The translations under genes were made by a program, and so were the position numbers. From Chloroflexota bacterium (lineage in GTDB: Bacteria > Chloroflexota > Anaerolineae > Anaerolineales > Anaerolineaceae): 8,745 nt of DNA. Of the stretch, positions 1 to 6,144 are shown piece after piece (position 1 is the first letter of the stretch; each line of letters starts with the position of its first letter). Under the pieces are notes generated by a model that ran no database searches, was not told where the DNA came from, and saw only the letters and a list, made by a program, of their open reading frames with translations. Location: positions 1 through 8,745 of the forward strand of contig JAEXTI010000001.1 of the NCBI GenBank assembly GCA_023406965.1. The letters run 5' to 3'.

Positions 1-1043
1 TTCTGGATGAACCGACCGCCAGCTTGAACGAGAACGACAGTCAGGCCTTGCTGGCCTTGCTGCTGCAATTGAAAGCGAACGGAATTTCTTCGGTCTTGAT
101 TTCTCACAAAATCAGCGAAGTGTCGCAGGTGGCGGACTCCATCACCATTTTGCGCGACGGCGCGACGATCGAGACGCTGGATTGCCACAAGGACAAAATA
201 ACCGAAGATCGAATTATTCGGGGGATGGTTGGGCGAGATTTGACTCACCGTTTCCCGCCGCGCGAACCGAACATCGGCGAGGTGGTCTTTGAGGTGATTA
301 ACTGGAATGTGGAGCACCCCATTCACCCTGGGCGGAAAGTGTGCGATAACATCAACCTGACCGTGCGCAAGGGCGAAGTGGTTGGATTGGCGGGGTTGAT
401 GGGTTCGGGTCGCACCGAGCTGGCTATGAGCATTTTTGGTCGGGCTTATGGCCGCAATATCCGCGGCACGGTGAAAAAGAACGGAAAACCCATCGATGTA
501 TCCACCATCTCGCGGGCTATTAAGAACGGGGTGGCTTATGCGACCGAGGACCGTAAGACCTACGGTCTGGTTCTCATTCAGGATATTAAGAATAACATTA
601 CCCTGGCAAATCTCGGCGATGTGACCGAGGGTTTGGTGATCAACCAGCGCAAAGAATTGCGCAATACGCAGGATTACCGGGGCAAGTTGAACATTAAGTG
701 CTCCAGCATCTTGCAGAAAACCTTGAACCTATCGGGTGGCAACCAGCAGAAAGTGGTTCTGAGCAAGTGGTTGTTTGCCAATCCGGAAGTGCTCATCTTG
801 GACGAGCCTACCCGTGGGATTGATGTGGGCGCCAAGTATGAGATTTACACAATTATCAACCGGTTGGTCACCGAAGGCAAGTCGATCATTTTGATTTCCT
901 CAGAGTTGCCGGAGATTTTGGGTATCTGCGATCGGATCTACGTCATGAGTGAGGGGAAAATCGTGGGCGAAATGCCCGCCAAAGAAGCATCGCAAGAAAA
1001 GATTATGAAATGCATCATGTCTCAAGAAGAGGTGGTGGCTTAA
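1..1043 (+). CDS. Sugar ABC transporter ATP-binding protein (GguA/MmsA/XylG type), 5' truncated by window
   Basis: This is the energy-coupling ATPase of a monosaccharide importer, acting on the cytoplasmic face with the permease encoded next. The reading frame is already open at base 3, where the visible protein begins with LDEPTAS, the Walker B and D-loop region of the first nucleotide-binding domain. A start at the TTG at 24 would therefore be false. The first domain's H-loop follows (ISHK, about nt 99-110). The second domain has Walker A GLMGSGRT (nt 393-416), signature LSGGNQQ (729-749) and Walker B LILDEPTRG (from about 795). Arg replaces Lys in the second Walker A, and SSEL replaces the H-loop of the second domain. 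Both are normal for two-domain sugar ATPases of the RbsA/XylG/MglA class. About 346 residues are visible of a family length near 500. The gene ends in TAATG, overlapping the permease start by one base. The family is certain; the exact sugar (xylose, arabinose, galactose or several) is inference. Confidence 0.95.
   Translation, partial: LDEPTASLNENDSQALLALLLQLKANGISSVLISHKISEVSQVADSITILRDGATIETLDCHKDKITEDRIIRGMVGRDLTHRFPPREPNIGEVVFEVINWNVEHPIHPGRKVCDNINLTVRKGEVVGLAGLMGSGRTELAMSIFGRAYGRNIRGTVKKNGKPIDVSTISRAIKNGVAYATEDRKTYGLVLIQDIKNNITLANLGDVTEGLVINQRKELRNTQDYRGKLNIKCSSILQKTLNLSGGNQQKVVLSKWLFANPEVLILDEPTRGIDVGAKYEIYTIINRLVTEGKSIILISSELPEILGICDRIYVMSEGKIVGEMPAKEASQEKIMKCIMSQEEVVA
1029..1035 (+). 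promoter_or_regulatory. Ribosome binding site fixing the permease start
   Basis: GAGGTGG lies inside the last codons of the ATPase gene, seven bases before the ATG at 1043. It supports that ATG over an in-frame ATG at 1010, which would add eleven residues (MHHVSRRGGGL) unlike the start of this permease family. The TAATG overlap implies translational coupling of ATPase and permease. Confidence 0.7.
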
Positions 1044-2206
1044 TGAAAACCGTGAAAGAGCTCTTTAAAAATAATATCCGTGAATACGGTATGTTAATTG
1101 CCCTGATCGTCATCATGGTGTTCTTCCAGGTTTTGACGAAGGGCACCTTGATGAAACCGGTCAACTTGACCAACCTGCTGCTGCAGAACAGCTATATTAT
1201 CATCATGGCGGTTGGCATGCTGCTGATCATCATCACGGGGTGGGTAGACCTGTCGGTAGGATCGGTGGCGGGGTTCATCGGCGCGGTGGCAGCCGTGCTG
1301 ATCGTCCGTTACGATTTCAATGTGTATCTGACCATCTTGATCAGCCTGGGAATTGGCGGTTTGATTGGGGTCTGGCAGGGGTTCTGGGTTGCATATCAGA
1401 AAATTCCACCTTTTATCGTGACCCTGGCGGGCATGTTAATCTTCCGCGGCTTGACGCTGGCCTTGCTGGGCGGCGAATCGGTGGGGCCCTTCCCTGCCGA
1501 ATTCCAGAAGATTGCCGCCGGGTTCATCCCCGACTTTTTCAACTATCCCGGCTTCCACGTAACTTCGGTGGTTCTCGGCGCGATCCTATCCGTAGCATTG
1601 ATCTTCCTGGATATTCGCAGCCGGAAGAATAACCGCAAATACGATTTTGAAGTATCCCCGATGCCCCTGTTCATTGGCAAGAATGTGCTGATCACCGGGG
1701 CAATCATGGGATTGTGCATTCTGATGGCATCCTACAAAGGCTTGCCGAATGTGTTGATTTTGATGATGGTTTTGATTGCTATCTACACCTTTATTGCGGA
1801 CCAAACCGTACTCGGACGCCGGATTTATGCGATGGGCGGGAACGAAAAGGCTGCCAAGTTGTCGGGCGTCAACACACCTCGGCTGCTGTTCTTGACCTTC
1901 GTCAACATGGGCTTGCTCTCAGCGCTGGCAGGCATGGTCTTTGCGGCGCGGTTAAATTCGGCCACGCCAAAAGCTGGCAACGGTTTTGAGTTGGACGTGA
2001 TCGCGGCTTGCTACATTGGTGGCGCTTCGGCCAGCGGCGGTATCGGCACGGTGATTGGCGCGGTTGTTGGGGCGTTCATTATGGGTGTGATGAACAATGG
2101 TATGTCTATTTTGGGCGTCAACATCGATTGGCAGCAGGTGATTAAGGGCATGGTGCTGTTATTGGCGGTGTTCTTCGATGTGTATAACAAAAACAAAAAC
2201 GGATAA
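1043..2206 (+). CDS. Sugar ABC transporter permease (GguB/XylH type)
   Basis: This is the membrane permease of the monosaccharide importer, 387 residues from the ATG at 1043. The protein is strongly hydrophobic, with about ten membrane segments (roughly residues 16-31, 50-67, 74-88, 94-112, 122-142, 172-190, 214-230, 236-253, 281-302 and 326-380, the last probably two or three). Family hallmarks visible are GWVDLSVGSV (66-75, usually GHIDLSVGS), the cytoplasmic coupling loop GRRIYAMGGNEKAAKLSGVN (258-277) and GGASASGGIGTVIGA (326-340). A charged stretch near residues 190-205 (IRSRKNNRKYDFEV) separates two halves of the membrane region. That stretch and the length near 390 fit the longer GguB/XylH branch rather than the roughly 320-residue RbsC type. 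It is co-transcribed and translationally coupled with the ATPase. Substrate is not determinable here; the periplasmic binding protein gene is not in the window. Confidence 0.93.
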   Translation: MKTVKELFKNNIREYGMLIALIVIMVFFQVLTKGTLMKPVNLTNLLLQNSYIIIMAVGMLLIIITGWVDLSVGSVAGFIGAVAAVLIVRYDFNVYLTILISLGIGGLIGVWQGFWVAYQKIPPFIVTLAGMLIFRGLTLALLGGESVGPFPAEFQKIAAGFIPDFFNYPGFHVTSVVLGAILSVALIFLDIRSRKNNRKYDFEVSPMPLFIGKNVLITGAIMGLCILMASYKGLPNVLILMMVLIAIYTFIADQTVLGRRIYAMGGNEKAAKLSGVNTPRLLFLTFVNMGLLSALAGMVFAARLNSATPKAGNGFELDVIAACYIGGASASGGIGTVIGAVVGAFIMGVMNNGMSILGVNIDWQQVIKGMVLLLAVFFDVYNKNKNG

Positions 2207-2231
2207 TTGAGGCATCTTCTCCCTCCTTTGA

Positions 2232-2264
2232 AAAGAGCAGAAGGGTAGGTCCCTTCTGCTCTTT
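2232..2264. terminator. Bidirectional hairpin between convergent genes
   Basis: A perfect 14-bp stem, AAAGAGCAGAAGGG (2232-2245) with CCCTTCTGCTCTTT (2251-2264), closes a 5-base loop TAGGT. It lies 25 bases after the permease stop and about 34 bases beyond the stop of the convergent reductase gene. On the + strand the arm ends in CTTT followed by GAATTTAT. On the - strand it ends in CTTTTC. Neither side has a long U-tract, so termination strength is uncertain. Position and perfect pairing make a shared terminator the best reading. Confidence 0.8.
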
Positions 2265-2298
2265 GAATTTATAGGAGAGAAATTGTTCGTTCTGGTTG

Positions 2299-3462
2299 TT
2301 AGGGTTTCATGACGAAAGGGCGGCCCAGGCCGAGGACTTCTTCGATCACGGGCATCCAATCGCTGATGGGAATATGCTGCGGGCACTTGGGTTCGCATTC
2401 CTGGCACTGGATGCACTGGGCGGCTTTACCTTCGTCGCTGATCCAGTATTTGTACGCATTGCGCGAGCCATCCAGGTCTCCATACATAGCGGCTTCGTTA
2501 TAAACGGCGAAGTTGCGCGGGATGAGCACGCCGTTGGGGCAGGGCAGGCAGTATTCGCAACTGGTGCAGGGGATGGGGCTGAGTTTTTGGATTTCCTCGC
2601 GCACTTTGGCGATGAGGTCCAACTCCGCAGCCGACATGGATCCAACGCTGGACGCGGCGGCTGAGGCGAGGTTTTGCTCCACTTGCTGCATGGTGCTCAT
2701 GCCGCTGAGGATGACGGAGACCTCGGGCTGGTTCCACAGCCACTGCAAGGCCCATTCTGCGGGGGTGCGCTTCACGGTTGCCGAATCCCACAGCGGGTTG
2801 ATGGCAGGGATGTCGCGGGCCAGCTTGCCGCCCAGGAGCGGCTCCATGATTACGACGCCCAGACCTTTGGCCGCTGCGTACTGCAAGCCTTCGGTGCCGG
2901 CCTGGTTTTCGATGTCCATGTAGTTGTATTGGATCTGGCAGAAATCCCAGTGATCGTAACCGTCGACGATTTGCTTGAAAGTTTCCAGGTCGTCGTGGAA
3001 GGAGAAACCGATGTGACGGATGCGACCGTCGGCTTTGGCGGCTTCGGCGCGGCTGAGCAGGTCAAAGTCGAGAACCTTTTTCTGCCAGGAGTCGCGGTTG
3101 AGGGCGTGCATCAGGTAAAAATCGACGTGGTCGGTTTGCAGTTTTTCGAGTTGTTCGTTGAGCAGTTTGTCGAAGTCGGCGCTTTCGTTGACCAGCCAGA
3201 CGGGCTGCTTGGTAGCCAGGTTGACCTTCTCACGATAGCCATCTTGAAGGGCTTTGCCAACGGCGACTTCGCTCATTTTCTCATGATAGCCGTAGGCTGT
3301 GTCGATATAATTCACGCCCTGGTCGATAGCATAGCGGATCATGCGGATGGCTTCGGGCAGGTCGATGTTGCCACTTTTGCCTTCCAGCGTGGGCAGGCGC
3401 ATACAACCAAATCCCAGCGCAGAAACTTGCACATCTAATTTTCCAAATTTGCGGTATTGCAT
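2299..3462 (-). CDS. Aldo/keto reductase with C-terminal [4Fe-4S] ferredoxin-like region
   Basis: This is a predicted cytoplasmic NAD(P)H-dependent oxidoreductase of 387 residues with an aldo/keto reductase (beta/alpha)8 barrel at about 1-275. The expected catalytic tetrad is present: Asp54 and Tyr59 in YIDTAYGYH, Lys85 in LATKQP and His119 in YLMHALN. The C-terminal part has two cysteine groups: C299-x2-C302-x2-C305-x2-C308-P, and C350-x2-C353-x2-C356-x3-C360-P. These are typical ligands for [4Fe-4S] clusters and mark the ferredoxin-tailed branch of the family. The start ATG is preceded by AAGGAG at 3469-3474 with 6-base spacing. The gene is divergent from a MerR regulator and has a MerR-type promoter, so it is probably induced by the signal that regulator senses. 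The native substrate is unknown; reactive carbonyls or sugar-derived aldehydes are inference. No signal peptide or membrane segment is visible. Confidence 0.93.
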   Translation of the reverse strand: MQYRKFGKLDVQVSALGFGCMRLPTLEGKSGNIDLPEAIRMIRYAIDQGVNYIDTAYGYHEKMSEVAVGKALQDGYREKVNLATKQPVWLVNESADFDKLLNEQLEKLQTDHVDFYLMHALNRDSWQKKVLDFDLLSRAEAAKADGRIRHIGFSFHDDLETFKQIVDGYDHWDFCQIQYNYMDIENQAGTEGLQYAAAKGLGVVIMEPLLGGKLARDIPAINPLWDSATVKRTPAEWALQWLWNQPEVSVILSGMSTMQQVEQNLASAAASSVGSMSAAELDLIAKVREEIQKLSPIPCTSCEYCLPCPNGVLIPRNFAVYNEAAMYGDLDGSRNAYKYWISDEGKAAQCIQCQECEPKCPQHIPISDWMPVIEEVLGLGRPFVMKP

Positions 3463-3546
3463 TGCGAACTCCTTCTTCGATTGTTGTCGATATGTTTTTG
3501 GGTGAACAGTTTTCGGAAATCAACGGTCAGAAATCACTGAGAGCTT

Positions 3547-3577
3547 AGTCTAAACCTTAGAGTTCACTCTAAGTCAA
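3547..3577 (-). promoter_or_regulatory. MerR-type promoter of the aldo/keto reductase gene
   Basis: Read on the - strand, -35 TTGACT (3572-3577) and -10 TAGACT (3547-3552) are separated by exactly 19 bases (3553-3571). That is two longer than the sigma-70 optimum and is the known hallmark of promoters that MerR-family activators untwist. The spacer is largely filled by the palindrome described at 3556-3573. Transcription would begin near 3540, giving a leader of about 77 bases before the ATG at 3462. The arrangement is read directly from the sequence; regulation by the adjacent MerR protein is inference. Confidence 0.82.
3556..3573. promoter_or_regulatory. Perfect 8-2-8 palindromic operator for the MerR regulator
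   Basis: CTTAGAGT-TC-ACTCTAAG is an exact inverted repeat lying between the -35 and -10 of the reductase promoter and overlapping the -35 by two bases. Size, symmetry and position match operators of MerR-family activators, where a dimer binds the spacer face. The most likely binder is the product of the gene starting at 3694. Confidence 0.83.
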
Positions 3578-3646
3578 GGGTATTGGCGGCAATTCGATAA
3601 AATTGTCAGGTCGAGCTGCCCAATCCTTCCCTTTCCGGTAACGTTC

Positions 3647-3656
3647 GAGTACACTC
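3647..3656. promoter_or_regulatory. Second, weaker operator-like palindrome upstream of the MerR gene
   Basis: GAGT-AC-ACTC repeats the core of the first operator (GAGT-TC-ACTC), and the shared similarity continues to CTCTA on one side. Outside the core the symmetry is poor. Centre-to-centre distance from the first operator is 87 bp. It sits 38 bp before the regulator's start codon. The flanking hexamers at -35 and -10 spacing (TAACGT at 3639-3644, TGAAAA at 3664-3669) match consensus poorly, so it may be a repression or autoregulation site rather than a second activated promoter. Confidence 0.45.
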
Positions 3657-3693
3657 TAGGGGATGAAAACATGCCCAGAGTGGAGAGTGGATC

Positions 3694-4110
3694 ATGACCT
3701 ACACGATTAAACAGGCTGCCGAAAAGATGAATGTGACCGCTCATACCTTGCGGTATTACGACAAAGAAGGACTGCTGCCCTTTGTGAGCCGGGACAAGTC
3801 CGGCAATCGCGTGTTCACCGAGGGCGACATGGAGTGGTTGGGGTTGATCTCCTGCCTGAAAAACACGGGAATGCCCATTAAACAAATCGGCACTTACATC
3901 CAGTGGTGCGCAGCAGGGGACAGTTCTATCGGCGTGCGGCGGCAAATGCTGATTGAGCACCGCGAGGCCATCCTGCGGCAGTTGGAAGAATTGAACCACA
4001 ACCTGGAAGCGATCAACCACAAGATTGAGTATTATAACAAGCTGGTGCAACCGAAGCTCGCAGTTTCCATGCAAGAGCCTGTCATTTTGGAAAATTTGCC
4101 TGAACCTTGA
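3694..4110 (+). CDS. MerR-family transcriptional regulator (AdhR/NmlR-like)
   Basis: This 138-residue DNA-binding regulator has an N-terminal winged helix-turn-helix of the MerR class: YTIKQAAEKMNVTAHTLRYYDKEGL (about 3-27) recognises DNA and SGNRVFTEGDMEWL is the wing region. Residues 84-118 form the predicted dimerisation coiled coil (LIEHREAILRQLEELNHNL...). Cysteines occur only at 54 (WLGLISCLKNTGM) and 72 (IQWCAAGDS). There is no C-terminal metal-binding loop of the MerR/CueR/ZntR type, so a metal sensor is unlikely. Cys54 lies where aldehyde- or electrophile-sensing AdhR/NmlR-type members carry their reactive cysteine. GGAGAG at 3682-3687 lies 6 bases before the ATG. It is divergent from the reductase gene, whose promoter holds a perfect operator, so activation of that gene is the likely role. 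The inducer is not determinable from sequence. Confidence 0.92.
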   Translation: MTYTIKQAAEKMNVTAHTLRYYDKEGLLPFVSRDKSGNRVFTEGDMEWLGLISCLKNTGMPIKQIGTYIQWCAAGDSSIGVRRQMLIEHREAILRQLEELNHNLEAINHKIEYYNKLVQPKLAVSMQEPVILENLPEP

Positions 4111-4173
4111 TCGCCCGTTATTTGTATCGAACCCCAATGGGATGCGGCGCAAGCCATCTCAGTTTGTTTAGCA

Positions 4174-4203
4174 TTCAGATTGGATAGTTCGCTCGGTTAC
4201 AAT
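4174..4203 (+). promoter_or_regulatory. Possible promoter for the tandem GNAT gene
   Basis: TACAAT (4198-4203) is a good -10-like hexamer 33 bases before the ATG. TTCAGA (4174-4179) at 18-base spacing is a weak -35. The 125-bp gap after the regulator gene shows no convincing hairpin, so read-through from the regulator gene is an equally possible source of transcription. Confidence 0.3.
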
Positions 4204-4235
4204 CGGTTTGTGTCCCACTCGTAAAAAGGAAAGCG

Positions 4236-5198
4236 ATGAAAATTCGAGATTTTACCCTAGCGGATTATCCTGCACTGGTGGAAATTCACGCCAGCCAGAA
4301 GATTGTTTGGCCGGAATGGCCGCGCACTCCCGAAACCTGGGCTGAAGCTGATAAAAATCGCAATCCCAAGTGCAAATTTCGGCGCTGGATTGCCGAAGAG
4401 GATGGTAAAGCGGTTGGCTTTGCCTCCTACGGACAGAGCCTGAGTGATTATCACCCTCAGCGTTTCTACATCAATGTGGAAATCTATCCTGATTATCAGG
4501 GCAGGGGAATTGGCACAGCCATGTACGATCGGGTGATGGATGCTTTGAGGGAGTTCGACCCGCGCGTATTGCGCGCCAATGCTTTTGCCAACCTGCCCCA
4601 GGGATTTGCCTTTCTGCAAAAGCGAGGATTTCTCGAGGTTTTTCGTGAGACGCCCGTCCACCTGAATATTGCGAGCTTTGACCCCAGTTCCTATGCTGGA
4701 CTGGAGGCGAAACTCCGTGAACAGGGATTTGTCATTAAAACCCTGCGCGAGCTAGAGTCTGATCCACAACGTGACCAAAAAATTTTTGAGCTGTATTGGG
4801 AATGTACAGCGGATGTTCCCCAGGAAGAAAATGAAATTGAACTGCCCAGCTTCGAAGAGTGGCTCACCTGGGGACTACAGGATCCGACCACACTACCGGA
4901 TGCTTACTTCATCACTTTGCGCGGAGATGAATATGTCGGCTTGCGCGAGTTAAGTGCAGATCGGGGCAGCAATGTGTTAATGGGCGGGTTGTTGGGAGTT
5001 CGCCGGAAATACCGTCAACTTGGCATTGGGTTGGCGATGCAGTTGCGCGGAATTACCTATGGTAGAGAGCATGGTTACCAGATGCTTAAGACCTGCACGG
5101 CTGTTACCAATGCGCCGATGCAAGCGTTGTTTAATAAGTTGGGCTACGACCGTGACCCAGAATGGCAGCAGTGCCAGAAAAATATCCCGGCGGGGTAA
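4236..5198 (+). CDS. Tandem GNAT-family acetyltransferase
   Basis: This 320-residue protein has two GNAT folds. The N-terminal copy (about 1-145) has the acetyl-CoA pyrophosphate-binding motif A at Q88-G-R-G-I-G93, preceded by the expected beta strand INVEIYPDY, and ends in a GF/Y-type motif (LQKRGFLEV). The C-terminal copy (about 165-310) has R260-Q-L-G-I-G265 and the typical distal TNAPMQALFNKLGY (291-305). Both copies keep the cofactor-binding glycines, so either could be active. The architecture resembles mycothiol synthase (MshD) and related double-GNAT proteins, but I see nothing that fixes the substrate. The start is supported by AAGGA (4226-4230) five bases before the ATG. Neighbours give no firm functional clue: it follows the MerR gene and converges on the glycosidase operon. 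Confidence 0.9.
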   Translation: MKIRDFTLADYPALVEIHASQKIVWPEWPRTPETWAEADKNRNPKCKFRRWIAEEDGKAVGFASYGQSLSDYHPQRFYINVEIYPDYQGRGIGTAMYDRVMDALREFDPRVLRANAFANLPQGFAFLQKRGFLEVFRETPVHLNIASFDPSSYAGLEAKLREQGFVIKTLRELESDPQRDQKIFELYWECTADVPQEENEIELPSFEEWLTWGLQDPTTLPDAYFITLRGDEYVGLRELSADRGSNVLMGGLLGVRRKYRQLGIGLAMQLRGITYGREHGYQMLKTCTAVTNAPMQALFNKLGYDRDPEWQQCQKNIPAG

Positions 5199-5277
5199 TC
5201 AAAACAAAAATGGCCCACCTGGATATTAAAATCACTCTCTTTCTGAATTTTTGAGGGGTTGCAGGTGTCTTGTGGGA
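5199..5277. other. Convergent gap with no clear terminator
   Basis: This 79-bp gap lies between the convergent GNAT and GH43 genes. It is AT-rich in the middle. I see no short hairpin with a T-tract on either strand; the only pairing is CACCTG (5216-5221) with CAGGTG (5262-5267) across a 40-base loop, which is not a standard terminator. Confidence 0.4.
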
Positions 5278-6144
5278 TCAGCGCGACACCAGTCTCCTCT
5301 CATCTAGCGGCAGGATCAGCGGGCGTTCGTTGGGAAAGCCGTTGGGGCGGTGCAGGCTGAGCCAGAGATTTCCGGCAAAGTCGCGGAAAGTCATGCAGTG
5401 CCCGCCATCGCCGCTATAAAGGGGTTGGGTATCCTGCTGCCAGGGACCGAGGATATTCCCCGAGGTCGAGCGGGCCACCCCGATAGCATAATCACCGGCC
5501 ACAAAGCTGGACCACAACAGCAGGAGTTCTCCATTGGGCAGGCGATGCAGGAAAGGCCCGTCGGTGACATATCCACGGCGACCTTTGGAGTTGAGCTCTT
5601 GTGCCCAGGGGGCCTGCGAGGCAGTGAAAAGCAGAATCGGATCACCGGCTGGAGCGCTGAGATCTTTGCTAAGGGGAAGGGAACAAACTTGGCCATCCCC
5701 AACCTGCACCCATTCATGGCAGAACACGATCCAGGGCTGGCCTTCCGGTGAGACGAACAGGGTGCCGTCCAGGCACTCCCAATCGGGTGGGGTGACCGGC
5801 CCGGCACTCAGAGGGGAGAAGGGGCCGAGGGGAGAGTCGGCCACCAGGATTTGCGTACCGCGGCAGACGCCGGGGGCTTTGAAGCTGGCAAACATGTAAT
5901 ATCGCCCGGCGTAGGCATGGACTTCGGGGGCCCAAAAATTGCGGTCGGCCCAGAAGCCCTCCGGCGGACGAAAGACGGAAAAGGGGCCTTCCCAGGTTTC
6001 CAGGTCGGCGCTGGTGTAACAGTCGAAGCCGACTGCGGTATCGCCCCAGGTGTACTGGCCCATCGTGCCGTAGAGATAATAGCGCCCCTCGGATGGAACG
6101 GGCAAAACAAATGGATCCCGGATGTGGATGTCGGACAGATTCAT
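5278..6144 (-). CDS. Glycoside hydrolase family 43-type protein
   Basis: This 288-residue protein is a predicted five-bladed beta-propeller glycosidase of the GH43 type, whose members act mainly on arabinose-, xylose- or galactose-containing glycans. The propeller starts almost at residue 1: IHIRDPF puts the expected catalytic base Asp at position 10. The second acidic residue is Asp126 in CLDGTLF. TDGPF (194-198) aligns with the motif that usually holds the general-acid Glu, and here Asp195 takes that place. GGHC (247-250) matches the conserved central His region. FWAPEVHAYAGRYYMFAS (70-87) is typical of the family. There is no signal peptide, since catalytic Asp10 lies too close to the N-terminus, so the protein is probably cytoplasmic. 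Its ATG overlaps the stop of the upstream rhamnosidase as ATGA, implying translational coupling and joint action on a rhamnose-containing oligosaccharide. Its exact linkage specificity is unknown. Confidence 0.88.
   Translation of the reverse strand: MNLSDIHIRDPFVLPVPSEGRYYLYGTMGQYTWGDTAVGFDCYTSADLETWEGPFSVFRPPEGFWADRNFWAPEVHAYAGRYYMFASFKAPGVCRGTQILVADSPLGPFSPLSAGPVTPPDWECLDGTLFVSPEGQPWIVFCHEWVQVGDGQVCSLPLSKDLSAPAGDPILLFTASQAPWAQELNSKGRRGYVTDGPFLHRLPNGELLLLWSSFVAGDYAIGVARSTSGNILGPWQQDTQPLYSGDGGHCMTFRDFAGNLWLSLHRPNGFPNERPLILPLDERRLVSR

Noticed and set aside
1010..1042. Earlier in-frame ATG for the permease
   Set aside because: It would add MHHVSRRGGGL, which is the shifted translation of the ATPase C-terminus; the ATG at 1043 has a well-spaced ribosome binding site and a TAATG junction.
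2674..3438. Open frame of 254 codons on the + strand
   Set aside because: It lies wholly antisense to the reductase gene, has no family-like motifs and is explained by codon bias of the real gene.
3545..3553. Small palindrome TTAG-T-CTAA over the reductase -10
   Set aside because: Only 4-bp arms; it arises from the -10 sequence itself and is likely chance.
3603..3631. TTGTCA (3603-3608) as a -35 for the regulator gene
   Set aside because: It matches the -35 consensus well, but no acceptable -10 follows at 15-19 bases.
3574..4152. Open frame of 192 codons on the - strand across the MerR gene
   Set aside because: It is antisense to a well-supported MerR protein and its 5' part covers the intergenic DNA; no recognisable domain or ribosome binding site.
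5216..5267. CACCTG and CAGGTG pair in the convergent gap
   Set aside because: Six-base arms with a 40-base loop do not make a credible terminator or recombination site.
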